From positions 1 to 40,891 of the forward strand of contig CAZSNT010000090.1 of assembly GCA_964607765.1 (NCBI GenBank): a stretch of 40,891 bases of DNA, written 5' to 3'. Of the stretch, positions 34,915 through 40,891 are shown piece by piece. Under the pieces are notes generated by a model, which worked only from the letters and a program-made list of their open reading frames with translations, did not search any database and was not told where the DNA came from. The stretch's first letter is position 1. Each line of letters opens with the position of its first letter. The stretch is from CAZSNT01 sp964607765 (GTDB lineage Bacteria > Verrucomicrobiota > Lentisphaeria > Oligosphaerales > JABHEG01). The position numbers and the translations under genes were made by a program.

Positions 34915-35304
34915 TCAGATTATGTCGAGGCCGATGTGTCTCGCCATCAAGTCGAAGTCTGAATCGTGATGAACAAGCTGCAGTCCATGCTCGGAACAGA
35001 AGGTGCCGATGAGCACGTCAATGGTCTTCCTGACAGTCACGCCCTTCGAGCGGAGAAGTCGGTAGTTGGCTGCCGATTTCTCCGCCATGTCGAAACCGAC
35101 CATGTCGAGCCGGGGAAGAGAGAGTAGAAGGGTCGAGACCTCTCGTCTCTGGCGAGGCGAGCGGATGCCCTGCATCACCTCGCAGTACACCAGGTCGCCA
35201 ATGCCAACGAGGTCTTGCTCAAGACAGAGATCAACCTTGTTCACGACGCGGGGTAGTCCGTCCTGGAGATACTCGATCCAAGCCGATGTATCGACAACGA
35301 CCAT
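34915..35304 (-). CDS. vapC: VapC-type PIN-domain toxin
   Basis: A 129-residue PIN ribonuclease. The four acidic residues of the family are in place: Asp5 (VVVDTSAWIEYL), Glu42 (YCEVMQGI), Asp96 (TIDVLIGTF) and Asp114 or 116 (HHDSDFDLM). VapC toxins cut tRNA or rRNA when freed from the antitoxin. The vapB stop and the vapC ATG are one base apart, so translation is probably coupled. The pair is one of three toxin-antitoxin-like modules in this 4-kb accessory stretch. Confidence 0.93.
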   Translation of the reverse strand: MVVVDTSAWIEYLQDGLPRVVNKVDLCLEQDLVGIGDLVYCEVMQGIRSPRQRREVSTLLLSLPRLDMVGFDMAEKSAANYRLLRSKGVTVRKTIDVLIGTFCSEHGLQLVHHDSDFDLMARHIGLDII

Positions 35305-35305
35305 T

Positions 35306-35500
35306 TCAGTCCCTTCTCATCTCTTCAAGATCACCTTCCCAGGTGATCTTACCTTTGAGGCAACGAAGGGCTTTCTGGCTGTTGACCTGAACCAGGAGCC
35401 GCAGGCCTGTCTCGATGGCTGAGCGTTTCGTTCGGCATCCGCTTAAGCGCAGGGCTCGCGACATCAGCTTGTCATCTATGACGACGTTCGTTCTCACCAT
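35306..35500 (-). CDS. vapB: VapB-type antitoxin
   Basis: A 64-residue protein with the MVRTNVVIDDKLMSRALRL start and KRSAIETGLRLLVQ helix of VapB/DUF2191 antitoxins, a DNA-binding dimer at the N-terminus with a C-terminal tail (LKGKITWEGDLEEMRRD) that blocks the toxin. GGAGG lies only about three bases from the ATG, an unusually tight spacing. It should repress its own promoter together with VapC. Confidence 0.92.
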   Translation of the reverse strand: MVRTNVVIDDKLMSRALRLSGCRTKRSAIETGLRLLVQVNSQKALRCLKGKITWEGDLEEMRRD

Positions 35501-35513
35501 ACACCTCCATCAT

Positions 35514-35550
35514 GTGTAACTACAATACACATTCTGATGTCTCTTGTCAA
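35514..35550 (-). promoter_or_regulatory. vapBC promoter with overlapping inverted-repeat operator
   Basis: On the minus strand: TTGACA (35550-35545), a 17-base spacer and TATTGT (35527-35522). An inverted repeat GTGTA-N7-TACAC (35514-35530) covers the -10 box and the start point. This is the expected place for autorepression by a VapBC complex. The predicted mRNA leader is about 15 bases. Confidence 0.75.
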
Positions 35551-35628
35551 GACCCGAACGCTGCGGATGAGGGGCGGGGAGGACTGCCAAAGCGGAGCGG
35601 CGGCAGTTCTCACCGTCCTCGTCCATCC

Positions 35629-35796
35629 TCATGTTCGGTTCTCGGTATGCCATCTTGCGTGGAGGTCAACGACGCGAGCTTCCGAGGACTTCTCCTTGGC
35701 ACGGAGATGCTCCACCAGGCGTTTCACGCTGTGTTTGTGCCTCGCAGCTATGGCGTCCTTTGCTCGCCAGACTTCACGGATGATCTCATCCCTCAT
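35629..35796 (-). CDS. Small partner (putative antitoxin) of the adjacent PIN protein, 55 residues
   Basis: MRDEIIREVWRAKDAIAARH opens a helical, highly charged protein that continues with KRLVEHLRAKEKSSEARVVDLHARW. The pattern is familiar as the small gene paired with PIN proteins of the MKTVYIETTIVSYL type. Its ATG lies within the last codons of the PIN gene (11-base overlap), which indicates translational coupling. It follows the toxin-like gene, the reverse of the usual antitoxin-first order. The antitoxin role is inferred from pairing. Confidence 0.78.
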   Translation of the reverse strand: MRDEIIREVWRAKDAIAARHKHSVKRLVEHLRAKEKSSEARVVDLHARWHTENRT

Positions 35797-36268
35797 CGTC
35801 TTCTCCCATCAGCTCCAAGGGCGTACAAATTTCGGGGCATGTGTACCCATGCAGAGCACAGACACTGCGCATCAGCGGCTTCATCTCAGCATTGTCGAGG
35901 TGACGGCAGTTCCATGTGAGGAGGTAGTCCACGCCATGATAGGCACACACAGCCAAGTGCAGGGCATCGTCGGTTGCCCTGTTCGGCAGCGCGCCGTCGG
36001 TCAAGAGGGCGGTCGCCAAATCGACCACCGGATCAGGCATTGGCAGACGGGCCAGGCCGGCCAGAACCTGCAATCGCCGGTGAGCTGCGTCCGGATGGCC
36101 CTCGCTCGCCTCATCGAGCACGAGTTGTGAGGTGAAGAGCTCGAACTGCAATCGCCGCGCTTCCCACCAGCGGCTCGTCGCGGTCTGCCACGCAGCCGCC
36201 AGCAGATCCCTCGCCGGCCGGGCGGTCAGGTAACTCACGATCGTTGTCTCGATGTAAACCGTCTTCAT
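35786..36268 (-). CDS. PIN-domain protein (VapC-like, MKTVYIET type)
   Basis: A 160-residue PIN-fold protein. It starts MKTVYIETTIVSYLTARPAR, with Glu7 in place of the usual first Asp; Glu53 (LVLDEASEG), Asp100-Asp101 (TDDALHLAV) and Asn120 (LLTWNCRH) complete the site as in this subfamily. The C-terminus PEICTPLELMGEDDE is characteristic. It is longer than VapC. It probably acts as a ribonuclease toxin with the overlapping 55-residue protein. No strong ribosome site is visible before the ATG. Confidence 0.86.
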   Translation of the reverse strand: MKTVYIETTIVSYLTARPARDLLAAAWQTATSRWWEARRLQFELFTSQLVLDEASEGHPDAAHRRLQVLAGLARLPMPDPVVDLATALLTDGALPNRATDDALHLAVCAYHGVDYLLTWNCRHLDNAEMKPLMRSVCALHGYTCPEICTPLELMGEDDEG

Positions 36269-36388
36269 ATATCACTACTCTACCATTGGATGGACGGGAA
36301 GTGAATGCGCGTGGCCGTCGAATCGAGTAGCCTTCACTTGCGGAGATGAGCGGAGCGATTGTCCGTCAAGTGCAAGGCCTGGTTGTGT

Positions 36389-36405
36389 GCCGGGCACGGC
36401 CCGGC
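36389..36405 (+). terminator. Hairpin just upstream of the group II intron 5' end
   Basis: GCCGGGC-ACG-GCCCGGC is a perfect 7-bp stem, nine bases before the presumed intron start; no T run follows. Group IIC introns insert just after such stems. It may be the insertion target or only a stable hairpin. Confidence 0.4.
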
Positions 36406-36414
36406 GGCTTAAGG

Positions 36415-37355
36415 GTGCGCCTTCGGTATTGAGACGACAATACTGCGGGCAAGTCCCAGATCCAACCTGATGGAGGTGAAGGATGTAGCGGAATGCAACG
36501 GGCTGTCGGTAACGGCCGTCCGGAAGGAAGCGTGCGCCGGAGTGCGCACTCCGCAAACACGCGGGGCGACGAACAGAAATCGGGTTAGGCGGGCCAACGG
36601 TTGGGACGAGTCTGCAACACAAGACGAAGTCCTCCATCCATCACATACCTGCAGCACGTAGACCCGGCGCTCGCGCGTGGAAAGCCGTCGGGTTTGCCGC
36701 TTCCCTTCGGTCGCTCTCGCCTGCGGCTCGCTGTCTCACTGCGTTCGGCTTCCCCCGGGAGAGTCGTTGCGTGTCTGTCTCCGAGTGGGACTGGACGAGC
36801 TCGACAAGGAGCTCGAACGGCGCGGTCTGCACTTTGTTCGCCATGCCGACGACTTCGTCATTTACGTCCGAAGCAAGCGAGCAGGGCAACGAGTGATGAA
36901 GAGCGTCAGCCGGTTCGTGGCGCGGAAGCTTCGGTTTCAGGTGAACACCAAGAAGAGCGCCGTCGGGCGTCCTTGGGATCGCAAGTTCCTGGGCTTCTGT
37001 TTCACCAACTCGCGATCGAACCCGCTGGTTCGGGTCCACTGGAAGACGATCCAACGCTTCAGACAGCGGGTCAGGGAACTGACTTGCCGCACACGCGGAC
37101 GCAGTCTGAAACAGGTCATCGCCGAGCTCAACCGCTACTTGCGCGGATGGTGGCAGTACTTCGGCCTCGCCGAGTCGGTCAACCGCCTGCGTCCGTTAGC
37201 GCACTGGCTTCGGCGACGCCTGCGCGCGGTGGTCTGGAAACAGTGGAAGAACCGGCGCACACGTCTGCCTGATCAGCCGAAGCGCCACTTACGGATCCTG
37301 CAGCTGCAGGATGATGTGGGAGGGCCCCGGTGCGAGCCGGGGTCCTATCCCGATC
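36415..37355 (+). mobile_element. Decayed group II intron
   Basis: The 5' end reads GTGCGCC, a bacterial group II intron start. About 250 bases of probable domain I follow (GATGGAGGTGAAGGATG, CGGTAACGGCCGTCCGG). The coding part keeps only the C-terminal half of the reverse transcriptase/maturase. The 3' side ends near CCTATCCCGAT (37344-37354), after a CCCCGG-N6-CCGGGG stem, as domain VI would. I do not find the conserved domain V hairpin between maturase and 3' end. Both boundaries are estimates. The element should be unable to splice by itself. Confidence 0.65.
36791..37300 (+). pseudogene. ltrA: Group II intron reverse transcriptase/maturase, C-terminal remnant
   Basis: The frame enters homology at LDELDKELERRG, then FVRHADDFVIYV, where the catalytic YADD is HADD, then KFLGFCF and the maturase (domain X) pieces LNRYLRGWWQYFG and LRRRLRAVVWKQWK. 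RT blocks 0-4, about the first 200 residues of an intact protein, are missing. The preceding 130 bases are GC-rich and unrelated to RT. The open frame runs on past the homology to 37627, through what should be intron 3' and exon sequence. Polymerase activity is unlikely. Confidence 0.82.
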
Positions 37356-37368
37356 GCCATTCTCGTGT

Positions 37369-37737
37369 TCATTTGACGGACTCGTCAATCTGCATGATCC
37401 CGAAGGTGTTACCTTCGGTGTCCTTACACATGACGAGGTATCCCACACCTGGGATTGCCTTCTTGGGTTCTCGAATTGTTCCGCCGGACGCTTCCACCGC
37501 TTTGGCTGCGTCGTCGACGGAAGGAACATCGAATACCACATTGGTTGTGTCGTTTGGACTGATGCGTCCGGCGATGCCGCCAGTAATCCCAGGGTCGGCT
37601 TCGTCACCGGTGTGGATCATCCAATAATCTTCGGGACCGGCCCATTTTTCCACGGTCCAACCAAAGGCGGACCTGTAGAACTCGGCGGCACGCTCAGGAT
37701 TGTCTGCGCTGAGATCGAAATGAATGGGCCGTGCCAT
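37369..37737 (-). CDS. VOC-family (glyoxalase/bleomycin-resistance-like) protein
   Basis: A 122-residue vicinal-oxygen-chelate protein. It begins MARPIHFDLSADNPERAAEFY with the first metal-ligand His6, then AFGWTVEKW, FDVPSVDDAAKAV and a C-terminal KDTEGNTFGIMQ. Single-domain members form dimers; many are of unknown function, some detoxify electrophiles or bind antibiotics. It lies between an intron remnant and mazEF, with no evident operon partner. Confidence 0.9.
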   Translation of the reverse strand: MARPIHFDLSADNPERAAEFYRSAFGWTVEKWAGPEDYWMIHTGDEADPGITGGIAGRISPNDTTNVVFDVPSVDDAAKAVEASGGTIREPKKAIPGVGYLVMCKDTEGNTFGIMQIDESVK

Positions 37738-37836
37738 GGGATGAGTCTTTCTTATCTCTTATGGCGAACGGGTAGGTCACGGGCCGGCGGATACGGCGTC
37801 CCGTGAACTGGTTGGTTCCGGGATTCCGGCTGGCAT

Positions 37837-38181
37837 CTAGCGTCCGAGAACGGTGTCAATCCCAGACAAGATGAGATTCAGTGTGGTCCGGGAGAGCTTC
37901 CCCACGCACTCGGTGAGGATACCGCGGTCAACGGCAATGACTTGCGAGACGTTTGCCACAGAACGTTTGGGCAATCCCGTAGCCCGAGCCGACAGCTCAA
38001 CATTCCCCGGCGCCTGAGACCACTTCAGATTACTGGTGAGAGGGACGCAGACAACTGTCCGAATTCGGCTCCGATTGAGGGCATCGCCCTGGATAACCAC
38101 CACGGGCCTGCTGAACCCTGGCCCGGAGCCGTTCGGCTCGTCCAGTTCAGCCCACCAGACTTCGCCCTGACAGATTACCAT
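37837..38181 (-). CDS. mazF: MazF/PemK-type endoribonuclease toxin
   Basis: A 114-residue MazF-fold toxin. The typical start QGEVWWAELDEPNGSGPGFSR gives the conserved Arg in SRPVVVIQ; VVCVPLTSNL and the AVDRGIL segment complete the fold. MazF toxins cut mRNA or rRNA at short sequence motifs. Its ATG overlaps the end of the antitoxin gene by seven bases, so the two are coupled. Full length for the family. Confidence 0.93.
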   Translation of the reverse strand: MVICQGEVWWAELDEPNGSGPGFSRPVVVIQGDALNRSRIRTVVCVPLTSNLKWSQAPGNVELSARATGLPKRSVANVSQVIAVDRGILTECVGKLSRTTLNLILSGIDTVLGR

Positions 38182-38411
38182 TCCACCTGCCTCAGCACAC
38201 GTGCGCCGACCGCTTTGACCAGCGGTGCAGCCCCCTCGTCTATCGTGTCCATCGCATGATCCATCGCGTCAGTCACTTCGTCCGGTGCATGCCGAGCGAG
38301 ATACTCCTCCAGCGCATCGCTGAATATCCTGCTTCTAGGTCTCTTGACCCGACGTGCAAAGCGGTCTGCGCGGGCGAAGACTTCATCAGATATGGAGATT
38401 GCTGTTTTCAT
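38175..38411 (-). CDS. mazE: MazE-type (ribbon-helix-helix) antitoxin
   Basis: A 78-residue antitoxin. MKTAISISDEVFARADRFAR is the ribbon-helix-helix start seen in MazF partners, followed by RSRIFSDALEEYLARH, then an acidic tail (DEVTDAMDHAMDTIDEG) that should occupy the toxin. A longer in-frame start exists, but the ATG at 38411 begins the conserved fold. There is no ribosome site before this ATG; see the promoter entry for a probable leaderless message. Confidence 0.9.
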   Translation of the reverse strand: MKTAISISDEVFARADRFARRVKRPRSRIFSDALEEYLARHAPDEVTDAMDHAMDTIDEGAAPLVKAVGARVLRQVEW

Positions 38412-38417
38412 ACCATT

Positions 38418-38446
38418 AGTATAACTAGTGCCCTGCAACCGGTCAA
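38418..38446 (-). promoter_or_regulatory. mazEF promoter, predicted leaderless, with operator-like inverted repeat
   Basis: Minus strand: TTGACC (38446-38441), 17-base spacer, TATACT (38423-38418). The start point would fall at about 38411-38410, the A of the mazE ATG. TAGT-ATA-ACTA (38417-38427 region) is a short inverted repeat over the -10 box, suited to autorepression. Confidence 0.7.
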
Positions 38447-38659
38447 GCCCCCCATCTCCTCTGAGTGCGGAATGCTCTGCGGCGCCGCCCCGCGGGGTCC
38501 GCCAGAAGCAACTTGATACTTGACTAAGCCTTCTCCATCCAGTGCGCTGCGCCCTGGGTGCTTGCGGAGGGCCCACCTTTGCCGGTATCGTCCATCAGGA
38601 TCCGCTCAACTCGCAAAGAAAGCGGACGAACGACAACTCGAACAGAGGAGGACCCCGGG

Positions 38660-39721
38660 ATGAAGTTACATCAGACACAAACCGAGTTCAACTGCGGCAT
38701 CGACCTGCACGCACGCAGCATGTACATCTGTGTCATGGACCGCGAAGGCAACATCCTCGTCCACCGCAACGTGCGAGGCAATGACTTCGCGTACTTCTTG
38801 AAGCTTGTCGAACCGTACCGGCACGACCTGACCGTGGCCTGCGAGTGCACGTTCAACTGGTACTGGCTCTCCGATGCATGCGTAGACGCGAACATCCGGT
38901 TCGTACTCGGACACGCACTGTACATGAAGGCAATCCACGGCACCAAGACCAAGAACGACAAGGTCGACTCCGAGAAGATCGCGCACCTGCTGCGCAGCAA
39001 CATGCTGCCGCAAGCCTACTGCTGCTCGCCCGAGAAACGACCAGTGCGGGACCTGTTGCGCCGCCGTATCTGGCTGGTCAGGCTGCGTGCCCGGGTCGAG
39101 GGACGCATGAGCGCCAGCGTCCAGATCCATGGCCAAGCGCCGCTGACACGCAGCGAAACACGTGCCGCCACCAGACACTTGGACATGCCAGACCGCTACG
39201 ACAACGAGCTGCTGAAGCTGGCCATGAAGAGCGACTGTGAGGTCAGCCATTTCCTGAATCGGCAGATCCTGGATCTGGAGAATGCGATCCTCCGTCAGAC
39301 CAGGCTCACCGCTTCGACTGAATACCACCAGCTCAAAAGCGTTCCGGGGTTCGGCAAGATCCTGCCCCTGGTCGTGATATACGAGACCGATGATATCGCC
39401 AGGTTCCCCACCGTCCGTGATTTCTGCAGTTATGCCATGGTCGCGCCTCCGCACAGCGAGAGCGCCGGTAAAATCGTTGGCGTGCAGGGCCGCAAGATCG
39501 GCAACCATTACCTCAAGTGGGCCTTCATCCAGGCCGTGATCATCGGCAAGCGTAGCGGGCCGTTCAAGAAGTATGCCGACCGGCTCACGGCCAGACACGG
39601 CAAGCGCAGGGCCAACACCATTCTCGCGCACCGCCTCGCGATCGCGGTCTACTTCATGCTCCGCAATCACACTGTCTTCGACCTCAAACGCTATCTCAAA
39701 GGCAAGGTCAAAGTTGCGTGA
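38660..39721 (+). CDS. IS110-family transposase (DEDD recombinase)
   Basis: A 353-residue recombinase. The RuvC-like DEDD site is complete: Asp15 (CGIDLHARS), Glu62 (VACECTFNW), Asp100 and Asp103 (KNDKVDSEK). The C-terminal Transposase_20 domain has SVPGFGKILPLVV, and APPHSESAGK holds the candidate catalytic Ser (266 or 268). GAGGAGG eight bases before the ATG fixes the start. The gene is intact, so the element may be active. Members are guided by a bridge RNA made from a noncoding flank. Confidence 0.94.
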   Translation: MKLHQTQTEFNCGIDLHARSMYICVMDREGNILVHRNVRGNDFAYFLKLVEPYRHDLTVACECTFNWYWLSDACVDANIRFVLGHALYMKAIHGTKTKNDKVDSEKIAHLLRSNMLPQAYCCSPEKRPVRDLLRRRIWLVRLRARVEGRMSASVQIHGQAPLTRSETRAATRHLDMPDRYDNELLKLAMKSDCEVSHFLNRQILDLENAILRQTRLTASTEYHQLKSVPGFGKILPLVVIYETDDIARFPTVRDFCSYAMVAPPHSESAGKIVGVQGRKIGNHYLKWAFIQAVIIGKRSGPFKKYADRLTARHGKRRANTILAHRLAIAVYFMLRNHTVFDLKRYLKGKVKVA

Positions 39722-40028
39722 AATCATACGGAGGACATCGACATCCCGAGCGCCTAACTGTGGTACCCGCATGCCGATCCCACGACGCTGAAGCCGGCCA
39801 TACGCACTGGGGCATCGACCCCGAATGCCGGACTCATGGGACAGCCAGGGAGCACGCGCGATTTGATTGGGAGCCGGTGTCGCTCCGTCCTCTACATAGC
39901 AATCTTCACCACGGCATCTGCCCCTTCCCGATCCCGGAAACAAACTGGGAGGCCGGCTCCACGCCGGCTCAGCCCGCACAGTCATTGAATGGGACGGCAC
40001 AAGGGAGAACCGAGGGAGTTTCTGAGGC

Positions 40029-40053
40029 GCGGATCGGCACTGTATCGATCCGC
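40029..40053 (+). ncRNA. Strong hairpin in the IS110 right flank, candidate part of a structured RNA
   Basis: GCGGATCG-N9-CGATCCGC is a perfect 8-bp stem with a 9-base loop (GCACTGTAT), 308 bases after the transposase stop. IS1111-group relatives place their guide RNA in the right flank, IS110-group in the left. The assignment is tentative. Confidence 0.3.
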
Positions 40054-40224
40054 AGCCGAGACCATCACAAGATGGGCCGGATAGACCTCTGATGGGTGTT
40101 TGGCCGGATGCCTGATCATCCGAGACCTGAGACTGAGAAACAAAGACGGAGTTGTGAGGAAGGTTGAGAATCAGCGGAGACGAGCCCCAGGGGCCGTTTT
40201 TCTGCTACCGGGCACTTTTTGTGC

Positions 40225-40230
40225 TTGACA
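40225..40230 (+). promoter_or_regulatory. Isolated -35 box (TTGACA)
   Basis: A perfect TTGACA follows a GCAC-TTTTT-GTGC hairpin. No good -10 box lies 16-18 bases downstream. In IS110-type circles, a -35 at the right end joins a -10 at the left end to form a junction promoter; this site could be such a half-promoter. Confidence 0.35.
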
Positions 40231-40331
40231 AGGTTGGCTTAATGGGTGGTATGTGATCTTGTCCGGTCGATCCGAGTAGTCGTATCGGGCGGCCGCCGAC
40301 CACTCCGGACAGATGCCGGTTCACGATTACG

Positions 40332-40394
40332 GGCGACGATTACGGTTCACGATTCCGGAATCCGGTTTCCCAATCGTCCACCCTAATCGTCGCC
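40332..40394. repeat. Inverted repeat cluster
   Basis: GGCGACGATTA (40332-40342) is complementary to TAATCGTCGCC (40384-40394), 11 bp perfect, and the inner GATTCCGGAATC (about 40351-40362) is itself a palindrome. ACGATTAC/CACGATT phrases recur on the left and ATCGTCCACC on the right, so the fold may be branched. Confidence 0.75.
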
Positions 40395-40503
40395 GTCATC
40401 GTCCACCGGCCTCATTCCGGCCCGGTCATGGTTGCGTCTGGTGACATATCGGCGCTCTTCAGCGGGCGAGGTCACGAGATCCGCTGCAAGAGCATGTTCG
40501 GTC

Positions 40504-40818
40504 CTAGAATTCTGTCTCGATGCTCTCTCTAATCACCGTTGTCTTCGCATCATAAAAGACAACCACTTCGCGGACATCGCCTTTCTTGGAGTAGAAAACG
40601 AAGCGCCATTCTCCGTCCGGCGAATCCGAAACGATCGACGCATGGCCTCCCAGGCAATGGAACGCTTTGGCATCCTCACCAAGCTTGTCTGCAAGTGCAG
40701 ACTCGGCAACTCGGTAGGCTTTCACCAAACCCAATCGTGGTGGTATCGTTCGGTCAACGAACTTCCGCCGTGCGTACGCCAGAGATGCGAACAGTGTGAC
40801 CACCGAGATGATGATCAA
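40504..40818 (-). CDS. Hypothetical protein with N-terminal membrane/signal helix, 104 residues
   Basis: The start is short and hydrophobic (IIISVVTLFASLAYA), then comes an alpha/beta region with FHCLGGHASIVSDSPDGEWRF and VVVFYDAKTTVI. Alternating strands and conserved-looking aromatic residues suggest a small periplasmic or lipid-facing domain, perhaps distantly PepSY-like. The only start codon in frame is a TTG with a weak AAGAGA upstream. I do not recognise the family, and the gene could be spurious. Confidence 0.5.
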   Translation of the reverse strand: MIIISVVTLFASLAYARRKFVDRTIPPRLGLVKAYRVAESALADKLGEDAKAFHCLGGHASIVSDSPDGEWRFVFYSKKGDVREVVVFYDAKTTVIRESIETEF

Positions 40819-40852
40819 GCATGTCTGATGTCTCTTAACAAGATAGGATTGA

Positions 40853-40872
40853 CGTGACCAGATAGGGTCACG
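40853..40872. promoter_or_regulatory. Palindrome upstream of the last gene
   Basis: CGTGACC-AGATAG-GGTCACG has perfect 7-bp arms. It lies about 35 bases upstream of the hypothetical gene start, a suitable place for a dimeric regulator, although it could equally be a small hairpin. Confidence 0.45.
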
Positions 40873-40891
40873 CTCTATCCCTGGTTCAATG

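Larger units (their letters stand above)
38460..40250 (+). mobile_element. IS110-family insertion sequence, ends not resolved
   Basis: An IS110-type transposase gene with noncoding flanks on both sides (about 200 bases to the left, several hundred to the right). IS110 elements have no terminal inverted repeats and no target duplication, so the ends cannot be fixed from one copy. The stated limits are a guess: from just beyond the mazEF promoter to just past a TTGACA box at 40225. Confidence 0.4.
39722..40503. other. Long noncoding region to the right of the IS110 transposase
   Basis: About 780 bases with no conserved protein. It holds a perfect 8-bp hairpin at 40029-40053, a -35-like TTGACA at 40225, and an inverted-repeat cluster at 40332-40394, each listed separately. 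The left part is probably the right end of the IS110 element. Confidence 0.5.

Noticed and set aside
37300..37627. Continuation of the maturase frame past the homology
   Set aside because: It runs antisense through the VOC gene and lacks RT or HNH features; it is only an open frame.

Overview
The window looks like chromosome of a free-living, GC-rich bacterium of the PVC group, most likely Lentisphaerota or Kiritimatiellota. The pointers are a pseudopilin of the FTLLEL...LLPAL...AR type that lacks the usual glycine before the methylated phenylalanine, a locus with two sulfatase-like genes, two family 4 glycosidases, a type III (GlnN) glutamine synthetase, and a DUF1638-hydantoinase fusion. 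This placement is an inference from gene content; no rRNA or tRNA gene was seen.

Layout. 1-5048 is a carbohydrate locus: divergent sulfatase-like genes (the first cut by the window edge and carrying Thr where sulfatases have the Cys that becomes formylglycine), an MFS transporter and a GH4 glycosidase with a CHSV active-site motif. 5425-7165 holds a pseudopilin and an unknown membrane protein. 7566-10239 is housekeeping (hemW and serC, divergent). 10249-11062 is a scarred stretch with palindromic repeats, an amino-acid permease remnant overlapping a 55-residue membrane protein, and a 77-bp tandem repeat. 11066-13854 is an envelope operon (AsmA-like protein, MscS channel, DUF481 outer-membrane protein). 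glnN and a GNAT gene follow, bracketed by copies of a 41-bp repeat. 16975-21324 carries the DUF1638-HyuA fusion and a second GH4 enzyme (CHGV motif). 21574-26105 carries phoH2 and a response regulator/histidine kinase pair followed by a secreted PepSY-like protein with an Asp/His-rich tail.

The most unusual block is 26629-34535: three large same-strand genes encoding a secreted SH3-like/von Willebrand A protein, an ATPase-permease fusion with MacB topology, and a secreted protein with seven InlB-B-type repeats and a VWA-like C-terminal domain. I recognise each domain class but not the three-gene combination, and I propose it as a candidate undescribed envelope or surface system.

34554-40891 is an accessory island: an ArsC-family reductase, vapBC with a readable promoter and operator, a PIN gene with a 55-residue partner, a decayed group II intron, a VOC protein, mazEF driven by a promoter that predicts a leaderless mRNA, and an IS110-family transposase with noncoding flanks that could hold a bridge RNA. 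Several families of hairpin-forming repeats are scattered through the intergenic spaces.
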